Shown: positions 4,501 to 9,012 of the stretch, piece by piece
Numbering within the stretch: the first letter of the stretch is position 1
How the letters are laid out: every line of letters starts with the position of its first letter
Assembly: GCA_016177065.1 (NCBI GenBank)
Contig: JACOVZ010000003.1
Location: 1 to 9,012 of the forward strand
Length of the DNA: 9,012 nucleotides
Reading direction: 5' to 3'
From: Candidatus Wildermuthbacteria bacterium
GTDB taxonomy: Bacteria; Patescibacteriota; Minisyncoccia; Minisyncoccales; UBA10102
Program-made: the position numbers and the translations under genes
Notes under the pieces: generated by a model
Told to the model about the DNA's origin: nothing
Database searches by the model: none
What the model saw: the letters and a program-made list of their open reading frames with translations, nothing else

Positions 4501-6231
4501 ATGAACATTCTTGAGATATTAGCGAAAAAGAATCTCATTGAGGAAAACAAAGTCCAAGACCTTGTATCCCAGGCCCAGTCTTCCGGCATAACATTGGAAG
4601 AGCTTGTCTTGTCTTTGAAGCTCATTGACGAAGACACGCTGTTTTCTGCAAAGAGCGAGGCCCTGAACATTCCTTTGAAAAAAGTTGATCCCGGCGCTGT
4701 TTCCCTGAAGGTGCTGAATCTGATTCCCGAGGATTCGGCAAAGTACTACAAAATGGTTCCTTTTAGTCAGCAAGACAGGGTGCTGGAGATTGGCATGGTG
4801 TATCCTGAAGATCCTCAGGCAAAGGAAGCTCTGAGCTTTCTTTCAAGGCAGGGAAATTTCGCATTCCAGGTTTTCTTAATAAGCATCAGCCAGTTTGAAG
4901 CTTTAATGAAGCAGTATCGCCAGCTCAAAGGAGAAATGACCCAGGCTTTGCAGGAGCTGGAAAAAGAAATCGTGCAAGAGCCTGCACAGGCTGGAAAGGG
5001 AGCAATGCGGCGCATCACGGAAGAAGCTCCGGTCACCAAAGTGGTGGCTGTGATTCTAAGAACTGCCGTGGAAGGAGGAGCCTCAGACATTCACATTGAG
5101 CCAACGAGAGAAAACGTCAGGGTCCGTTTCAGATTGCTGGGCGAGCTTCATTCTTCGCTTATCCTTCCTTTGCGAATCCATCAGGCAATCATTGCGCGCA
5201 TCAAGATTTTATCCAGTATGAGGATAGACGAGAATCGCCTTCCCCAAGACGGAAGGTTTTCAACTATGGTTGATGAAAAGCAGATAGATTTCAGGGTGTC
5301 TACGTTTCCTACCGCATTGGGAGAAAAAGTCGCTCTTCGCGTGCTGGATCCCTCAAAAGGGCTTAAAACGTTTGAAGACCTTGGTTTGCAAGAGCACAAT
5401 CTCTTTAAACTCAAGGAAGCTTGCGCAAAGCCTTACGGCCTTATTCTTTCTACAGGCCCCACGGGATCTGGGAAAACCACCACGCTGTATGCAATTCTTC
5501 ATGAGTTGAACAAGGAAGGGGTGAATATTGTGAGTCTGGAGGATCCTGTGGAATACATGATGCCTGGAGTGAACCAGTCTCAGGTAAAACCCGAGATAGG
5601 GTATGATTTCGCTTCAGGCCTCAGGCAGATTTTGAGGCAGGATCCAAACATCATCCTTGTCGGGGAGGTGAGAGACAAAGAAACCGCATCCCTTGTCATT
5701 CATGCGGCTTTGACAGGGCACATTGTGCTTTCAACGCTTCACACCAACAACGCTTTGGGAGTGGTGCCCCGCTTAATAGACATGGGAATTGACAAGTACT
5801 TGATTCCCACGACTCTTGTTCTAGTCTTGTCTCAGCGCCTTGTGCGAAGGCTGTGCGATTTGTGCAAAGAAAAGATAAACCCGGCAGAAGAAACAGTGAG
5901 CTTGATTGAGAAAGAAATGAACCAGCTTCCTCCGAACGTGCACAAGATCGTCCTTCCGCTTTTGAAGCAAAAAGACACAGTGATTTTCAAAGCCAAGGGA
6001 TGCAGGCAGTGCGGATCTTCGGGATTCTCGGGAAGGATAGGAATTTTTGAGGTGCTTTCAATGACCGAATCCCTGGGAAAGCTCATCCTGCAAGATCCCT
6101 CAGAGTCTGCCATTGCAAAGGAAGCAAAACTGCAGGGGATGACGACAATGCGCCAAGACGGTATTATGAAAGTGTTGGACGGAATCACGACGATTGAGGA
6201 AGTGCTGAGAGCCACTGAAGAATACGATTAA
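4501..6231 (+). CDS. pilB: PilB, type IV pilus extension ATPase
   Basis: This 576-residue secretion ATPase drives pilin polymerisation at the cytoplasmic base of the pilus. Residues 1 to about 145 form an MshEN/T2SSE N-terminal domain. The motor follows: Asp box LEDPVEY (346-352), Walker A GPTGSGKT (319-326), Walker B IILVGEVRD (384-392) with E389, and His box GHIVLSTLHTN (406-416). A tetracysteine zinc motif, C452-x2-C455 and C501-x2-C504, identifies PilB/GspE and excludes PilT. The frame stays open upstream to 4294, but that part overlaps the pilP-like gene; ATG 4501 is chosen because the N-terminal domain begins there and the previous gene stops 7 bases earlier. It has no Shine-Dalgarno. 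A receiver gene follows 7 bases after the stop. Confidence 0.96.
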   Translation: MNILEILAKKNLIEENKVQDLVSQAQSSGITLEELVLSLKLIDEDTLFSAKSEALNIPLKKVDPGAVSLKVLNLIPEDSAKYYKMVPFSQQDRVLEIGMVYPEDPQAKEALSFLSRQGNFAFQVFLISISQFEALMKQYRQLKGEMTQALQELEKEIVQEPAQAGKGAMRRITEEAPVTKVVAVILRTAVEGGASDIHIEPTRENVRVRFRLLGELHSSLILPLRIHQAIIARIKILSSMRIDENRLPQDGRFSTMVDEKQIDFRVSTFPTALGEKVALRVLDPSKGLKTFEDLGLQEHNLFKLKEACAKPYGLILSTGPTGSGKTTTLYAILHELNKEGVNIVSLEDPVEYMMPGVNQSQVKPEIGYDFASGLRQILRQDPNIILVGEVRDKETASLVIHAALTGHIVLSTLHTNNALGVVPRLIDMGIDKYLIPTTLVLVLSQRLVRRLCDLCKEKINPAEETVSLIEKEMNQLPPNVHKIVLPLLKQKDTVIFKAKGCRQCGSSGFSGRIGIFEVLSMTESLGKLILQDPSESAIAKEAKLQGMTTMRQDGIMKVLDGITTIEEVLRATEEYD

Positions 6232-6238
6232 CAATGAC

Positions 6239-6601
6239 ATGAAAATACTTTTAGTAGAGGACGATCCGCTATTGATAGACATTTACACCACCAAGTTCCG
6301 CGAGGTGGGGTACGAGGTTGCCCTGGCCGATGCCGGGGACAAAGTGGCGGGGGAGCTTGAGAAATCCAGGCCGGATCTCGTGATTCTGGATATTGTCCTT
6401 CCCCACCAGAACGGGTTTGAAGTTTTAGCTGACCTAAAGAAAGATCCAAGATGGAAAGACTTAAAGGTAATCATGCTTTCCAATCTTGGCCAGAAAGAAG
6501 ACATTGAAAAGGCTTTGCAGCTGGGGGCCGCAATGTATCTTATCAAGGCGCATTACACCCCGAGCCAAATAGTCCAGGAAATACAAAAACTTTTTATCTA
6601 A
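6239..6601 (+). CDS. Stand-alone CheY-like response regulator receiver
   Basis: This 120-residue protein is a single receiver domain with no output domain. It has the acidic pair E7/D8 (VEDD), the phospho-acceptor D51 (VILDIVLP), the switch residue S81 (IMLSN) and the conserved K103 (YLIKAHYTPSQIV). In the usual K-P pair the proline is replaced by alanine. It sits 7 bases after pilB and 4 before pilT, so its natural targets are the two motors or their partners, by analogy with the PilG/PilH receivers of twitching bacteria. No histidine kinase is present in the window, so the phosphate donor must be encoded elsewhere. The domain is certain; the control of pilus extension and retraction is inferred from position. 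Confidence 0.92.
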   Translation: MKILLVEDDPLLIDIYTTKFREVGYEVALADAGDKVAGELEKSRPDLVILDIVLPHQNGFEVLADLKKDPRWKDLKVIMLSNLGQKEDIEKALQLGAAMYLIKAHYTPSQIVQEIQKLFI

Positions 6602-6605
6602 ACAT

Positions 6606-7661
6606 ATGCCAACCATAGACGAGCTTTTAGAACTTACCATCGCGGAAAAAGCGTCAGACCTGCACATTTCTTCAGGCCACCCTCCGGTCTTGCGCATTGA
6701 CGGGAACCTTGTCCCTCTTATCAAGAAGAAAGTGCTTGAAGGCGCAATGACAGAAGAGCTGCTTACGCCCTTGATGACCGAAGAGCAGAAAGCAAGACTG
6801 AAGGCGGAAAAGGATGTTGATTTTTCATACAACTTTAAAGACAAAGCCCGCTTCAGAACCAATGTGTTCTATGAGCGGGGAACCTTGAGCGCCGCGTTCA
6901 GGCTCATTCCTTCCACAATCAAGACTCTCAAGGAATTGAACCTTCCTCCCATTCTCAGCAAATTTGCAGAGGCAACCCAGGGATTTGTGGTGTTTGCCGG
7001 GCCTTCAGGCCAGGGGAAATCAACCACGCTTGCAGCTCTGATTGACGAGATCAACCACACGAGAAGAGACCATGTCATCACCATTGAAGATCCCATTGAG
7101 TATGTATTTGAAGACGATGAAGCAATCATAGACCAGCGGGAAGTGAACCAGGATACCTTGAGCTTTGCGAAAGCCCTGCGCGCCACGTTCCGCCAGGACC
7201 CCGATGTTATCATGGTGGGAGAGATGAGGGACGCAGAGACAATGGCAACAGCAATCACGGCGGCTGAAACCGGGCATCTGGTGTTCGCCACCTTGCATAC
7301 AAATTCAGCTTCCCAGACCATACACCGCATTGTGGATTCTTTCCCTCCAGAACAGCAGTCCCAGATCAGGTCTCAGCTGTCTGCTTCTCTGCTTGGGGTG
7401 GTTTCCCAAAGATTGCTTCCCCGCATCAAAGGAGGACTGGTTCCGGCTTGCGAAGTGATGATCACGTCTCCTGCGATTGCAAACCTCATTCGCGAGAACA
7501 AGATTCATGAAATTCCGCTCGTGATTGAGACTTCCGGGGAAGCAGGCATGGTTTCTTTGAACAGAAGCCTTGCTAATTTGGTGCAGGACAAGGAGATTTC
7601 CCTTGAAAACGCGCTTTCATACTCTTTGAACCCGACGGAGCTTCGCAATCTTGTGAGATAA
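6606..7661 (+). CDS. pilT: PilT, type IV pilus retraction ATPase
   Basis: This 351-residue hexameric motor is of normal PilT length. The N-terminal PAS-like domain has KASDLHISSGHPPVLRIDG (15-33). The motor has Walker A GPSGQGKST (132-140), Asp box TIEDPIEY (159-166), Walker B VIMVGEMRD (201-209) with E206, and His box GHLVFATLHTN (223-233). AIANLIRE (290-297) corresponds to the AIRNLIRE signature of PilT needed for retraction. It lacks the zinc cysteines of PilB. The Walker A differs slightly from the common GPTGSGKST but keeps all required positions. PilT depolymerises the pilus and powers twitching and DNA uptake. It lies 4 bases after the receiver gene and 4 bases before pilC, with no Shine-Dalgarno. 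Confidence 0.96.
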   Translation: MPTIDELLELTIAEKASDLHISSGHPPVLRIDGNLVPLIKKKVLEGAMTEELLTPLMTEEQKARLKAEKDVDFSYNFKDKARFRTNVFYERGTLSAAFRLIPSTIKTLKELNLPPILSKFAEATQGFVVFAGPSGQGKSTTLAALIDEINHTRRDHVITIEDPIEYVFEDDEAIIDQREVNQDTLSFAKALRATFRQDPDVIMVGEMRDAETMATAITAAETGHLVFATLHTNSASQTIHRIVDSFPPEQQSQIRSQLSASLLGVVSQRLLPRIKGGLVPACEVMITSPAIANLIRENKIHEIPLVIETSGEAGMVSLNRSLANLVQDKEISLENALSYSLNPTELRNLVR

Positions 7662-7665
7662 TCTC

Positions 7666-8871
7666 ATGAAGTTTAATTATCAGGCAAGGGACCAAAAAGG
7701 CCAGACTCAGCAGGGAGTGATTGAGGCTTCTTCCAAAGAAGCCGCATTGCAGATTTTAGGCAGAGACGGCTTGTATGTGACGCTTCTTGAAGAGCCCAAA
7801 GCCCAGCCTTTTTACGCAAAGCGCATCGCGTTCTTTGACAAGGTTTCTTCAAAGGAGATCATGCTGTTTTCCAGGCAGCTTTCCATTTTATTCAAGTCCC
7901 AGGTTCCGCTCATGGAATCTCTGCGCACCTTGTCATTGCAGGCAAAGAACCAGAATTTCAAGGAGAAGATTATTGAGCTTTCAGAAGACGTGGAAGGAGG
8001 CACTCCCTTTTCCCAGGCAATCGCAAAGTTCCCAAAGATATTTTCCTCATACTTTGTGAGCATGGTGAAAAGCGGAGAGAGCTCGGGATCCTTGTCTGAA
8101 GTGCTGGAATCTCTGGCAAACCACGAAGAGCGGGAATACGAGCTTTCTTCAAAGGTAAGGAGTGCCTTGACCTATCCCGCGTTTGTGGTGTCTATAGGCA
8201 TTGTGGTGCTGTTTTTGATGATGGTGTTCGTTATTCCCAACTTAACGAGGATTCTGGAGGGTTCAAGCCAGGAGCTTCCCTTTGCAACGAAACTCATCCT
8301 CTCGCTTTCGGGATTTCTTCAGGCATGGTGGTGGGTGCTTCTCATTGGAATCGTTAGCACGATCTTCGGAGTTTCAAAGTATCTTGGCACCAAAGAAGGC
8401 AAGGAGCTGTTTGACGAGCAGGTGCTGAAAATGCCAGGCATAGGAAGCTTTTTGCGCATGATGTATCTTGGGAGATTCGCGGAAAACCTTTCAACCCTGG
8501 TTGCGGGAGGCATTCCCATTGTGCAGGCTTTGGAAATTACTCAGGATATTCTGGGAAACCAGGTCTACAAGAGAATTCTTGAGGAAGCAAAGGAATCGGT
8601 GAAAAAGGGAGACCCTATCAGCCAGGTTCTTCAGAAATACCCGCAGGAGTTTCCTCCCATTTTCACCCAGATGATGAATGTGGGAGAAAGATCCGGAACC
8701 ATGGACACTACCATGCTGTACATTGTGAAATACTATCAAAAGGAAGTGGCAAACAGCGTGGAAAGTTTCTTGAGCATTCTGGAGCCTATGCTCATCGTGG
8801 TGCTGGGCGTGCTTGTAGGAGGCATGATGGCAGCGATACTGTTGCCTATGTACCAATCTGTTTCCGTGTAA
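7666..8871 (+). CDS. pilC: PilC, type IV pilus inner-membrane platform protein
   Basis: This 401-residue polytopic protein contains two T2SSF repeats. The first (about 65-190) includes FSRQLSILFKSQVPLMESL and ALTYPAFV before membrane helix 1 (about 172-192). Membrane helix 2 lies at about 212-236. The second repeat (about 267-395) includes GRFAENLSTLVAGGIPIVQAL, GERSGTMD and EPMLIVVLG, ending with membrane helix 3 (about 372-395) and the usual LPMYQ tail. PilC connects the PilB or PilT motor with the growing pilus. Length and topology are normal. It starts 4 bases after pilT and is the last gene before a gap of 94 bases and the pilin gene. Confidence 0.96.
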   Translation: MKFNYQARDQKGQTQQGVIEASSKEAALQILGRDGLYVTLLEEPKAQPFYAKRIAFFDKVSSKEIMLFSRQLSILFKSQVPLMESLRTLSLQAKNQNFKEKIIELSEDVEGGTPFSQAIAKFPKIFSSYFVSMVKSGESSGSLSEVLESLANHEEREYELSSKVRSALTYPAFVVSIGIVVLFLMMVFVIPNLTRILEGSSQELPFATKLILSLSGFLQAWWWVLLIGIVSTIFGVSKYLGTKEGKELFDEQVLKMPGIGSFLRMMYLGRFAENLSTLVAGGIPIVQALEITQDILGNQVYKRILEEAKESVKKGDPISQVLQKYPQEFPPIFTQMMNVGERSGTMDTTMLYIVKYYQKEVANSVESFLSILEPMLIVVLGVLVGGMMAAILLPMYQSVSV

Positions 8872-8884
8872 GAAGTTTTCCCCA

Positions 8885-8914
8885 TTGCAAGGTTTTCTTG
8901 CCTTGGTGTATACT
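8885..8914 (+). promoter_or_regulatory. Probable promoter for the pilin gene
   Basis: TTGCAA (8885-8890) and TATACT (8909-8914) are spaced by 18 bases, a good match to a sigma70-type promoter. Transcription would start near 8921, leaving a leader of about 45 bases. In the leader ATTCTT (8938-8943) can pair with AAGAAT (8956-8961), just before the start codon. A separate promoter fits the high demand for pilin compared with the machine proteins. Confidence 0.6.
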
Positions 8915-8965
8915 AAAAGGCAGAAGAGAAAGGTCGCATTCTTTTATATATATGCAAGAATCATT

Positions 8966-9012
8966 ATGAAAACAACGCAAAAAGGTTTTACGCTCATTGA
9001 GCTGCTCGTGGT
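8966..9012 (+). CDS. Type IV prepilin, 5' end only (cut by window end)
   Basis: Fifteen complete codons are visible: MKTTQKGFTLIELLVV, the last residue from an incomplete but fully degenerate codon. This is the class III prepilin signal: a short basic leader, cleavage by prepilin peptidase after G7, F8 as the new N-terminus and E12 at mature position 5, then a hydrophobic helix. It may be the major pilin or a minor pseudopilin; the visible part cannot decide, though the strong promoter and place after pilC favour a main pilin. No Shine-Dalgarno is seen. A 5-codon ORF from 8952 ends in a TGA that overlaps this ATG. Confidence 0.9.
   Translation, partial: MKTTQKGFTLIELLV

Noticed and set aside
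6869..7330. 153-residue ORF on the minus strand inside pilT
   Set aside because: It lies wholly within a well-identified gene, has low-complexity Ser/Val-rich composition, no ribosome site and no recognisable domain.
8491..8856. 121-residue minus-strand ORF inside pilC, rich in His
   Set aside because: It is a shadow of the pilC coding sequence; the His richness comes from antisense reading of common codons.
1..9012. CRISPR arrays, insertion sequences, tRNA or rRNA genes
   Set aside because: No regularly spaced repeats, transposase motifs, tRNA cloverleaf or rRNA stretches were seen on either strand.

Overview
The window looks like a chromosomal piece of a small-genome, probably single-membrane bacterium, most likely of the Patescibacteria/CPR (Parcubacteria-like) group. 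This is inferred from gene order and protein style, not from a marker gene. The evidence is a compact type IV pilus operon (pilM-pilN-pilO-short pilP-like-pilB-receiver-pilT-pilC-pilin) with gaps of 21 bases or less up to pilC, no secretin gene, a very short membrane-anchored PilP-like protein, and almost no Shine-Dalgarno sequences. UGA serves as a normal stop (for example the ATGA overlap of pilN and pilO), so the UGA-glycine code of Gracilibacteria/Absconditabacteria does not apply.

Layout. Positions 1-124 are an AT-rich leader with a weak hairpin. 125-979 encodes a miniature protein of the EPSP synthase (AroA) fold, about 284 residues instead of about 430, that still carries nearly all the catalytic motifs; a clear intrinsic terminator follows (999-1032). 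1064-1127 holds a 16-bp perfect inverted repeat, a near-consensus sigma70-type promoter and a 9-bp palindrome over its -10 box. These drive 1176-1910, a two-domain fusion of a nucleoside 2-deoxyribosyltransferase-like domain and a MazG-like NTP pyrophosphohydrolase domain, plausibly a nucleotide-pool cleaning enzyme. 1916-2009 can fold into a branched RNA-like structure, followed by a 13-codon ORF with its own Shine-Dalgarno that ends just before pilM.

2065-8871 is the pilus machine. PilM (actin-like, cytoplasmic), PilN, PilO and a PilP-like protein form the inner alignment complex. PilB is the extension ATPase, PilT the retraction ATPase and PilC the membrane platform. A lone CheY-like receiver sits between pilB and pilT, where it could set the balance of extension and retraction. 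After pilC a probable promoter precedes a prepilin gene that is cut by the window end; its first 15 codons show the class III prepilin signal (KG|FTLIELLVV).

The first two genes differ from the pilus genes: both have Shine-Dalgarno sites, they use CGN arginine codons more, and they form separate transcription units. They may be accessory genes inserted beside a core operon. The two most interesting items are the miniature EPSP synthase-like enzyme and the structured pilM leader.
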